From NCBI GenBank assembly GCA_947044365.1, contig OX345636.1:33609212-33673211 (forward strand): a DNA stretch of 64,000 nucleotides, in the 5' to 3' direction. The DNA comes from Petrosia ficiformis. Lineage: Eukaryota > Porifera > Demospongiae > Haplosclerida > Petrosiidae. The translations under genes and the position numbers were made by a program. Positions 49,460 through 60,357 of this stretch are shown here, in pieces (within the stretch, counting starts at the first letter, position 1; each line of letters starts with the position of its first letter). Under the pieces are notes generated by a model that ran no database searches, had not been told where the DNA came from, and was given only the letters and a program-made list of their open reading frames with translations.

Positions 49460-51190
49460 GAACTGGAGCACTGGTCGAAGTAGACTGGAACTGGATGAGG
49501 TAGTTAGACTGTAACTGGAACACTAGACGAGCTAAACCGGATGTACTGGAACTGCCCCACACGGGGCTGGATCTAGTGACTCGAAGAGACCTCCGGCGTC
49601 CCCAACCTGGGTATTGGTATACTCATTTGTCCCGCACACTCCTAACAACCAGGATTGACCATGCCACCCCCCCAAAAGAAAAAGGGTGGCATGGCCAACC
49701 CTGGCTGAGAAGAGTGATTAGAACAAATGAGCATCCAAATTCCAGGAAGAGAACACCAGAAGAAACCTCGAAATCATCAGAAACAGACCTGTGCAGGAAG
49801 GAAAAATAGTAAATACACTGTTCACAATAAAATAATATTTAAGAAGAAAGTATAGAATATAGAAAAGAGTATGGAGACATAACTTACCTCTTATTGAAAT
49901 ATAGATGCGATGAGGTAGAGAGAGAGTGGATAGATGGACAGGGAGGTAGCAAGTAGAGTTTTCTGGGAGAGAGAAGAAACAATATGCAAATTAACATGAT
50001 AGACAAACAGAATTATTAATATGATATGCATTGAATTACATGGGCATGGATGGCAACGGTAACAAGAATCACCTGTTGTTTAATCTTCATCCATCTATCC
50101 ACATCCTTCACATCTTGGTCCTGGGTCCCTCCCTGGTACATGCAGAATCTTCTTCGTCTTGAGTCTTGAGATCGATGACATGCACAGTCTTCTCTGGCTT
50201 ATGAAAGGGAGCTCAAATTCTTGCACGTGCAGCAGGTCTGGGAGCATGCACCCATCCTCAGGCGTGCTGAGGATGCAAGCAATTAATTATTTAAAAATAT
50301 ATTGTATAGATGTCTAGAATAATTATGTACAATGCTATTCTTTTTTTACTTCATAACGTAACAAAATACTGTTGACTTTGAAAAATTTCTTTGCCGGAGG
50401 GATTCATGCTTCAAGTGGTAGCATTGATGATGATTTTTTATAAATGATAATAATAAACCATAGAAAACAAATTATATCGAAAATAGTGTATCTAATAATT
50501 ATAACGAAAAAGTGATAGCTAGCTAATTCGAAAATATTTTAGAGAATGATAATTTGAAATTATAGTGTAAAAAAATATAGCTAGCTACTCGAAAGAGAAA
50601 GAAATTAGTTCATTAATTTGAAAATATTTCCAATGAAATAGAATCGAAAATGATAGTACTTAGTTAATTCATTGGATTAGGAAAAGAAAAAGGTTTTATA
50701 AAAAGAACATTAACGTTATAGGTAGTCAATGGTATTGACAGAAGATAAAAGATTAAGAAAAATAGACTACTATATTCAATGCAAACATAACTAATCATAC
50801 CCTTTCCACTGTAATAGACCAAATTTAATTAGTATTCTTACGAATCCAAACTATAGAAAATTAAAGATTAAGAAAACTACACTAGTATATATATATATAT
50901 TTAATACAAGCGTAATTAATCGTAGGATTTCTACTGTAATGGGACAAATTTAATTATTATATATTTAATACAAGCATAAGTAATCATAGGCTTTCAACTG
51001 TAATAGACAATTTAAATTATTATACTTACCAATCGAAAATAATGAAAATTAAAGATTAAGAAAAATAGACTAGTATATATATTTAATACAAGCATAATTA
51101 ATCATAGGCTTTCAACTGTAATAGAACAAATTTAATTATTATACTTACCAATCGAAAATAAAGAAAATTAAAGATTAACAAAACTACCAA
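49460..51190. other. Non-coding interior of the transposon region
   Basis: Contains a strong hairpin at 49650-49708 (CCAGGATTGACCATGCCACCC / GGGTGGCATGGCCAACCCTGG), an unassigned more GC-balanced stretch at about 50040-50280, and a tandem array at 50790-51180. No gene was recognised. Confidence 0.5.
50790..51180. repeat. About 125-bp tandem repeat, three units
   Basis: Each unit carries ttctactgtaatag.acaaatttaattatta, tacttaccaatcgaaaata.agaaaattaaagattaa and tatatatttaatacaagcataattaatcatagg. The last two units are nearly identical and the middle one is shortened. Confidence 0.8.
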
Positions 51191-51195
51191 TCGTT

Positions 51196-51790
51196 TATTT
51201 TGACCCTCATGAAGTTACGCCTCAGCTTGAGTAATTATGACTTAGGATTTCGAGTTGGTGTGAGTGAGTGTACAGTTAGTCGGGTGTTTTCGAAGTGGAT
51301 TGAGGCAATGGATATTCGTATGTCATTTTTGATTACATGGCCTGAGCGTGAATGTATCAGAAAAACTATGCCATAGAATTCTGTTTTAGACAATGCTACG
51401 GCTTGAAGGTTACATCCATCATAGATTGCTTTGAATTATTTATTGAGAAGCCCCTCAGATCTTTTGGCAAAGGCATGTACATGGTCCCAGTACAAACATT
51501 ATAATACAGCAAAATATCTCATTAGTATAACACCACAATGAGTAATTAATTTTACGTCAAATTAATTACTCCTTGTCGTGTTATACTAATAATAGGTACC
51601 CAGAATTTTCGACAATATCAAGCCTCTGACAAATATATTGTCGAAAATTCTGTGTACCTGAGACACCTGTTGCCGGGTGATGTTATCCTTGCTGACCGAG
51701 GATTTGATATTGCCAATAGTGTTGCCTTATTTGGAGCAATATTAGATATACCAGCTTTTACTGTCAGCTGCGGAAGTTGAATTAACTTGT
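51196..51790 (+). pseudogene. DDE_4-type (ISL2EU/IS5-like) transposase C-terminal half, interrupted
   Basis: Reading pieces in order: LTLMKLRLSLSNYDLGFRVG and SECTVSRVFSKWIEAMD (helix-turn-helix of DDE_4 transposases), FLITWPERECIRKT, frameshift, [19 protein letters not shown] (first catalytic Asp), frameshift, [20 protein letters not shown], an insertion at about 51521-51630, then [20 protein letters not shown] and [20 protein letters not shown] (second Asp), then a premature stop. Two inverted-repeat insertions interrupt the catalytic core. Confidence 0.78.
51521..51659. repeat. Two adjacent inverted repeats inserted in the transposase
   Basis: 51521-51590: TAGTATAACACCACAATGAG and its reverse complement form a nearly perfect 68-bp palindrome, probably a mini-MITE. 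51594-51659: GGTACCCAGAATTTTCGACA... is an inverted duplicate of the transposase codons ..ATATTGTCGAAAATTCTGTGTACC that follow it, leaving a 14-bp spacer. Confidence 0.75.
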
Positions 51791-51803
51791 AAACTTGCCA
51801 ATG

Positions 51804-53330
51804 TCAGGATCCATGTTGAATGAGCTCAGGAAGTATGCACTGGTGGTAAAATACCTTAGCTTTTGATAAGGAGGACTCAATAAAGAATTGACTGAGTGAC
51901 AAACGCTCTACAAACAACTCATCATTTGACCAATCACAATACGCACGCTCAGTGATGAAAAGTTGCAACTGGCATTGGTAATAGTATTCGTGGCTATGCT
52001 TAAGGTGAAGCTTCCCACCAGTCTTACATTTCTCTAAGTAGCCACGCTTCATTTTATATGTCGCTAGTGCATGACGCAACGTGCTCGAACATGAACGTGA
52101 ACATGAACGTGAACATGAACGTGAACATGAACGTGCATGTCGCTCTCGGCTACCGTATTTAAGAGCATCTTGCTCATGCTTGCAACCCCATGTGGTTGCC
52201 TTTGTTGTGAATTTAGTTGTTTCAGGGTAGCAAATTGCATTCAACAGTGAAATAGAAGGGTTCTGAGGATCAGTGTTAAGGACACGTTTGAAACGGGAAG
52301 CTGTAATTCTTCCTGCTCGATAGCGGTGCCACATTGTAGACTTCGACTGTCCTTGTGTTAGCAAAGCAAGATTATTAATCTGTGAAATAGTTGCTTTTGC
52401 ATCAACATACTGGCTGGCTACAGAAGACAACTCAGAGAGGCCATAATCCAAACATTTTGGCTCATAAATTGTTTGAAGCAAACGGGGAAGGTGGTCATTT
52501 GATTTGACAAATCCATCATCACAATAATTATGGTGAAATCACAGACATGATGATAGGTTTTTTTCAGTCTCTTTTGAAATTTCTTTTAAAAATGCCTGTT
52601 TTCTGCATCTGAAGGAGCTGATAATCTGTTACTGATTGATATTATAGAACTGCTAGATGGCGTGTCTGGACTGATTGTCTTCAGACGTTTTGGGGCCGCA
52701 AAGTCAATATCATTCAGTTTTAGGAACGGGGTTGACTGCATTGATTTTGGAATCAACCACTGGTTCTCTTTAGATATGCAAGGTGTTTGATCATGAAGGC
52801 GAACAGCAGCTTCAACCCAGTGGAGAATTGCACCAACATGTGAACATGTCTCAGCCAAACCTGCCATGTACAATGGCCAACCAAGACAGTGCCATTCAAA
52901 TTAATCAACACCCATGGCTGTAAAGGAGCCTTGCTGGCAGCATAGCTGTATCTCACTTTTCCAACAACCAATGCTAAACTTTGCTCATGATATCTCTTCC
53001 ACCTAGCCTCCAACACCCATCCAATGGTGTAGTATTTAAAACTCTGAGGCTTTTATAATTCTTAACCTCCTCAAGTGTTACGAAGCTAGTCGTATAGAGT
53101 AAATAATTAACGATGTCAGGGTAACTGAAGGAAGAACAGAATTAAGAATAAAATAATGTTGAGGATATCAGTGCTTACACAGTCTTGTAGAGTGATGGCA
53201 TACCTGAGTGCTGGTAAGCGAGAAAAATCTTCACTGAACTCTCCTTTTTGCAAATTATAAGGATCCCTGTTTCCAATGTAGCTTATTTTGACAGTGGAAA
53301 AGCGCGCAACTCCCACGCAATTAATCAAAA
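51804..53330 (-). pseudogene. SWIM-finger/YqaJ-nuclease-like gene of the ISL2EU element, broken
   Basis: Pieces on the minus strand: KGEFSEDFSRLPALRYA (about 53245); DIVNYLLYTTSFVTLEEVKN (about 53110); SYAASKAPLQPWVLINLNGT then VLVGHCT / MAGLAETCSHVGAILHWVEA, the SWIM zinc finger (CxC...CxH) with one Cys lost at a frameshift; WHRYRAGRITASRFKRVLN and WGCKHEQDALKYGSRERHA, the start of the YqaJ nuclease; and YYYQCQLQLFITERAYCDW. Between the last two, where the nuclease normally has its G-SPDG and E-x-K catalytic motifs, there is instead an SRSC repeat encoded by a 12-bp microrepeat (52086-52135). The nuclease is therefore catalytically dead. Confidence 0.8.
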
Positions 53331-53697
53331 CAATTTTGGTGTTACTATTTTTAGATACTATACGTGGCCACGCTCACCGCATGTGGAGAGCTTTAGCTAC
53401 GGCTAGAAAACACTCTACCAGCAAAGGAAAGAAGCAAATATGTTCTTGATACTGGCAAATATCTTTTCAGTTGATTATACAGTGTTGATTTGAACATTTA
53501 AGAAATTTAAATTGTTCTTGACAACTTTACCTACTGGTACTGGGAGTTGCACGCTCCTTCGTTCCCTGTGGTTTTCATGGGCTTCTGACGTAATTTATTA
53601 CAAGTAAATATTATTGAATAAATTACATACTTAGCACATTGTGTGTAACTAATTAAACATAATAATTATACAGAAAACTATAAGTATTACTTTATTA
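53331..53697. other. Intergenic gap between transposon and receptor gene
   Basis: AT-rich sequence downstream of the receptor stop codon (53698-53700, minus strand) and upstream of the YqaJ-like reading frame. It probably contains the receptor 3' UTR. No motif was recognised. Confidence 0.5.
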
Positions 53698-56600
53698 TTA
53701 TATATAATCATCGTCAACTAAAGGTTCATCCAAAATATGTATGTATGTGTATGTCATATCAGTTTTATCAATTGGATTATCATCAGTGATTATATTTTCA
53801 TCTGTGCATGGGATTAAGGATTTTCAAGCAAAATTATGACATGTATATTGTTTATACCTGATACTGTGTGTACATTATAAGATGGATTATCATCAGTGAT
53901 TATATGTTCCCTTTCTATATAAATTATAAATAGATGCATGAATTAATAATGAAACTATCATTTCCCTTTGTTGATATTAATACATGTCAAGTTAATTGTC
54001 ACAATAACATTACCTGATACTGAATCATAAACTGGATTTTCAGCATTAGTCACTTGTTTACCTGAAAAATATTATAATTCATGGCCACCATTGATTGATA
54101 GTTTTAATTTTACTACTCCATACCTGGTACATCATAGACACGATAAACACCAGTAGTTATAACATTATGTTTATCTATATAATTATATATAAAGTGTGAT
54201 GTGATAGCTTATTCAACACTAGATGTTATGTATTTAAATAACTATTCCAAACCTGATACTGTGTGTATATTATAAGATGGATTAACATCAGTAATTACAT
54301 GTTCCTCTGTGAGATAAAGAATTGATCATGTAACAGTTTCATTAACCGTATTTTGTCTCTACCTGATACCAAATGTACATCAACGGGATTATCATCAATA
54401 TTCGTATGTTTCTCTGTGCATGGGATTAAGGATTTTCAAGCAGAATTATAACATGTATATTGTTTATACCTGATACTGTGTACATTATAAGATGGATTAT
54501 CATCAGTGATTATATGTTCCCTTTCTATATAAATTATAAATAGATGCATGAATTAATAATGAAACTATCATTTCCCTTTGTTGATATTAATACATGTCAA
54601 GTTAATTGTCACAATAACATTACCTGATACTGAATCATAAACTGGATTTTCAGCATTAGTCACTTGTTTACCTGAAAAATATTATAATTCATGGCCACCA
54701 TTGATTGATAGTTTTAATTTTACTACTCCATACCTGGTACATCATAGACACGATAAACACCAGTAGTTATAATATTATGTTTATCTATATAATTATATAT
54801 AAAGTGTGATGTGATAGCTTATTCAACACTAGATGTTATGTATTTAAATAACTATTCCAAACCTGATACTGTGTGTATATTATAAGATGGATTAACATCA
54901 GTAATTACATGTTCCTCTGTGAGATAAAGAATTGATCATGTAACAGTTTCATTAACCGTATTTTGTCTCTCTACCTGATACCAAATGTACATCAACGGGA
55001 TTATCATCAATATTCGTATGTTTCTCTGTGCATGGGATTAAGGATTTTCAAGCAGAATTATAACACGTATGTTGTTTATACCTGATACTGTGTGCACATT
55101 GTAAGATGGATTGTCATCAGTGATTACATAGAATAATTATGTAATAAATATACTAACAATAAAACTCTCCCTTTCCTTTGATATTAATACATGTGCCAGT
55201 TAATTATGTCACAATAAGCCATACATATGTACATTGCTGTTATTATAATAGTGTCAGTATACATACCTGATACTGAATCATAAACTGGATTTTCAGTATT
55301 AGTCACTTCTTTATCTGAAGAATGTAAATTTATTCATTCAATTATTACATCAATTATTGATAGATTTAATATTACTATTGCATGTGCTTGTGTTATCAAT
55401 ATTTTGGTACATCATAGACGTGATAATCATCAGTAGTTATATGATGTGATAGCTTATTCCATACCAGATATCATGTATAGTTATAAATGACATTAGGCAT
55501 TCTTGTAGTAAAATGGAGTTAAGCATGTTTATAGTGGTAAGGATCACATTTGGAAAATAAACCAATGAATGTCGTTCAATTTATGAGATAAATAATTTAG
55601 TGCAGTGTGTTAAATCTGCTGATTCTTAGCACTATAAATAATTATATGCAATAGATAAAGCACAATTTTCAATGCATTACACAAGAGGTATTCGTAAACA
55701 CACAGCATGAGCAAAGTGAGTGCTGCAAATATCTTGGCTACCATTCACTTTATGTATATACCCCCAAACCTGGCTCCATTTCTGACATGGAGTACTACTT
55801 CTACCAAGTTGCTTACCGGGACTCGAAGGTCCCCAAGTGATTCATATAATAGGACTAATTTAAATGCAGTGTTCTTCCTCTTTTGACTGCAACTGTGGCA
55901 ACAAAACAACCCCACTGCCAAGAAAATGTCTCAGCTACCAACCAGAATGTTTTTAGCCATTATTGATGGCTTATCTCTGACACCAACTACAAACACTTGG
56001 AGTGCTTCGTAACGCTAACAGCGCACTCCCAACTGTATATGGGTCAAATGTCACATATATGTGACATCAGTTCTCTAAGTGGTAAAATAAACAAATACTA
56101 TAATTTTGTCTGATATGAAAAAAAAACAGCTAGAAACACAAACACATGTACTATATTTTGTAGGGCTCAATGAATTATAATGAGTAAATCATAGCATATG
56201 TAGAATGAGCCAAATTCAAATGAATAGCTTGGAAAGAGTTGATTCTGAGATCTTACCATTGTCACTAGCTGTAGTAGGATCATATGAAACATTGCTAATA
56301 ATACCATCATCATCCTTTAGAGGACCTTTCTCAACAAAAGCATGTTGTCCACAAATGCAGTGCTTCCTAACATCAGAAAACACAATGTAAAATCATAATT
56401 ACATGCACAAATATAAAACGTACACACATACACATACCTGAAGCCGTAGATCATTAAAATGATAATAACAAGTAGAAGTAATCCTACTACAACTCCAATA
56501 ACAATACTGGCAATCAAACTACTAGACAATCCCTCTTCTTCATATTCATCTGGAGGGACTCCTCTTATGATACCAGTGACTGTGAATCCAGCATCAGAAT

Positions 56601-59600
56601 AAACATCATTATCTACTGCTTGCTAGAAGGAAAAAAAAAGTGTAAATCAAAGTGATTAGACAAACAAACAAACAGTGCATGACTGAAAACAGTTTGAGTT
56701 CAGTGGTATTATAGATAAATTATTAAATAATTATATACATCTATAAGCAGCAAAATACACAAGAATCTATGAGAACTGCAACACAGGAAAGTCCTGAATC
56801 AAAAGCGTAGCCAGCCCCTCTCACTATCGTAGAGTGGGAGGGGCTTGCTACGCGAGAATATATGCGTTTCGGGTGCTGCTGACTCGATCGCCAAAGTAGT
56901 GGAAAACATCATTTAAGCCAAACTGAAATGGCTCAAGGTACTATTTCAGTTCAAGTAGCAAAGATTAGTCTAAATCCTTCCATTTGAAGCAGATTGGACT
57001 CGGAGATCTCAACTCTAAACTGAAAAGTGGTTGTTGTCTGCTAGTAGTAGAGAAAGTTGGATTTTTTCGTCTTCTGTTAACTGGCTTTCAGATGTACTTA
57101 TGAAAAGCTTTAGCGTATATATTCGCCATTGCAAGCTTCCAGCAAATATTTGTGCAGAACAAGCCAATCACGAATAATCTGCTTTATGTTAATTATAACA
57201 GAGATAATACATACGTAGTATGTAATGTCAATAAAACTTTTTTATCATTATTGATATTTTCACGTGATTGCCTAAGTGATGCAACAGCTGACAACCATAC
57301 AGCAGAATAATAAACATGCTGAGAGCTCAGATAAGGAATTCGAAAACCAAAGTAATATTGTACTGCTGCTAAAACAGACTTTTAAAATTATCCTTCTTGT
57401 ATAGAATCATCATTTACTAAGAAAATGATAATGCTGTTTACATTGTGGAGGGGAGGAAAATAGTTAGTTCAGAATATCCAGAAGTGAAGATAAAATGCAG
57501 TGTGAAGGAGGGTAGAGTGACTTACAATAGAGTAGTCATGGCAAAAGGTAAAGTGATCAAGAACTGGGATCATTTTAGGGTTGGATAGATTATAGGAGAT
57601 TGTATTTATTTATGTTTACTATCTGCAGAATCAAAAGAAGAAATGGAAAAAAAATGGAGACACTAAAGCTTTATTGATTGTGTGAATTTGGAAAACAAAG
57701 AAATGCCAAGACAAAACCATCAAGAGACTAAAAAGGCATACATGTAATAAACAATTTTCCAATGGTTTATTTTTAGTTGTTATGTGATATAGGAGATTCA
57801 AAAACTGATCAATGATGTTAGTTACCAGAGCAAGCCAGCAAGCTATCCAACTGTTCTAATACAAAATTAATTCATATTTTTTTCACTACCATAGACAACA
57901 AAAGGAAACCAAAAGGTTCAATAGTTGCCATCAGTGAAAGAGAAAAAGATTCCCTATAAATAACACCTTGAGAAATGATTAATGCCAAAGAAACTCAGAA
58001 CACCCATTCACAAGATATACAAAATGAAGACCCTGAAAAGCAAGCTTCTGATACAAGTAATACTAATAAGAATTCAAGTGTTTGTGTGGAGATGGATTCT
58101 TCAATTCTGTCTGATTCAGGTGAATCATGGTTTAAATTAATTACTGTTGTGTACCTGTACAAGTGTACTTGTATTTAACGATTTTATTCTCCTCTTATAA
58201 GATCCACTGTTGCTAGAAATGACAGTAGAGGTACTTTCAGATCAACTTGACTTAGCTGAGAGAAAATTGGAGGATGTACAACAAAAATTATATAATTCTC
58301 TGACTAGAATACAGGAATTGGAAAAGAAGAACAAAGGCATGTTGACTGATGACCATGATCAAGGTGCTTGGCATAAAGAGACATAACCAGCCACAGGGGA
58401 ACCATTACAAGTTGTTTTTGAGGTAGCTTTAAAAACAGCCATTAAAAAAAACAAACAAGAAAAACAAACAAGATGTAACATCATTATCCCGTAGAGTTTC
58501 CATTTACTTCGATGACCTATGTTATAACTTTCTTAAGGTATTTGATATATTTTTCACACTCTCTCACATAAACCTTCCTACAAAATTCTATAATCCAATC
58601 ACAAAGTTGCTGCTTATTCCTTCACTTCACTTCTCTCCTTAAAAATTCCTTCAGCTCATGCCAGAAACTATCTATGGGATTAAGATCAGGACGTTTGGCA
58701 GGTGTTCTCCACCTGTGAATATCATTCTCTTATTAAAATGTCTGTGCAAACTTTGAAGTGTGTTTTGGGTCATTATTAGCCATGAATCTGACTATTCAGA
58801 TAAACTTGTCTCATAAATGGTAATAAAGTCTCATGCAAAATTTCAACATACATGAAAGTATTTATTCATATGCCTTCAAAAATACAGATCTCTGTACTAC
58901 TCTAAAGACTGATTCCAGCCCAAAAATGGACTTTCAAAGCATGTTTAGGTCTATATTTAGGTTTAGGTGTTTCACCTCTCTTTTTGCAACAGAATCGACT
59001 TTGGGTCTCAAGTTGCACTGTACACTCATCAGCGTATATCACATTTGTGAAGTCATCATCCTTTGCCCAATCAAGTCTCTTCACTTTATTAGCATCTCTA
59101 ATGAGTTGGCAGTAAGCCCTACCTCTAAAGGTTCATCCTAGAGATGTACGGCATCTTAAGACAGTTATTATTAATGATATACTAACGGCTGAGCAGCAAG
59201 TACAAATGGTAAGCGGTAGTCTCATCATTTTCTTTTCCACTATTCTCTTCACTTTAGCTGTTATCCATGACAGTGGCCGAGATCCTGTCTCTCTATAGAA
59301 CCATACATTTCTAACCTTCTCAAACTTGTATATTCCTACCCTACTAGTTGTCATACCTTCATTGCGATTAATCTCACAAATTGATGGAGCCTTCAGTCCT
59401 AGTAAATATAAACATAAGATTCTTTGTTTGTTATAAGTAGAATATACCATCTTTAAACACCTTCAGACACCTTCAGTAAACAGAACAACAGCCTAACTAA
59501 CTTTACTTGACACTAATAAAAAAATAATGGTGATCACGTGGTCATGTCATTTAATGTTGAAATGTGCATGCACAAACATTGCTTTAACGTATTCAATCAT

Positions 59601-60291
59601 TAAAAAAAACGATTATTATTGTAAAAATGATTCTTAATGGTAAAAACAATTCTTAATCGTAAAAACGGAACGAGTCAGAGAACGATAGTAGTACAAATAC
59701 GAAAAGTCAACATTTTTATGTCTTCTACTGTAGACCTCTAAACCATGATATAATTATATTACACACACACACATAATATAGATCTATAATATTTATATAT
59801 ATAATATATATACATATTATATATTATATATATAATTACATTTAATATATCTATCAGAGAGTACAGTAGTACTCTCTATGTAGCGATGGCCCGGAAAAAA
59901 AATGGCCGCTCATACATTTCAATTGCAAGTGGAAAGCTGAAATCTCTGGTAATATATACAAATAAGTTAAAATATACATAACTTACAATATATTGAGTAT
60001 TTTTATAACTAACAATACCTTTTAGGTATTCAGAAGTCTTCGTTAAAGTATAGAACTGGCGAGTAGCAAAACTGGCAAAATTTTCATTATTATTCACTAT
60101 TATTCCTCTTTTTCAGAAAAATAGATTTCTACTTTTCTGGAGCTATTAAAGTAGTTTTAGCACAAATACAAATTTATTTTAAGTTAAATTCAGGGGAACA
60201 AACTTCTGTTTCTTGACCTAGACAACGAATACTTTCGGCCACTACTGCAACCTACTTATGTATGATAGGACGCCACACCCTTCAAAACACA

Positions 60292-60357
<66 letters not shown>

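Larger units (their letters stand above)
49086..53330. mobile_element. Decayed ISL2EU-like DNA transposon (THAP + DDE on +, YqaJ-type gene on -)
   Basis: Three relics lie in the order and orientation expected for one two-gene element: a THAP finger start (49086, +), a DDE_4-type transposase C-terminal half (51196-51790, +), and a convergent YqaJ-type gene (53330-51804, -). As I recall, ISL2EU elements of animals encode a THAP-DDE transposase plus a YqaJ nuclease. The internal 49460-51190 segment is filled with non-coding repeats, and the outer termini were not identified, so the exact ends are uncertain. Confidence 0.6.

Noticed and set aside
53698..55320. Repeat array considered as a CRISPR-like or satellite array
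   Set aside because: The units are not spacer/repeat structured. Each contains splice sites and an open phase 1-1 exon with Tyr motifs, so a coding exon array explains it.
58833..59141. 102-codon plus-strand frame
   Set aside because: It is the antisense shadow of the Tc1-like transposase core on the minus strand.
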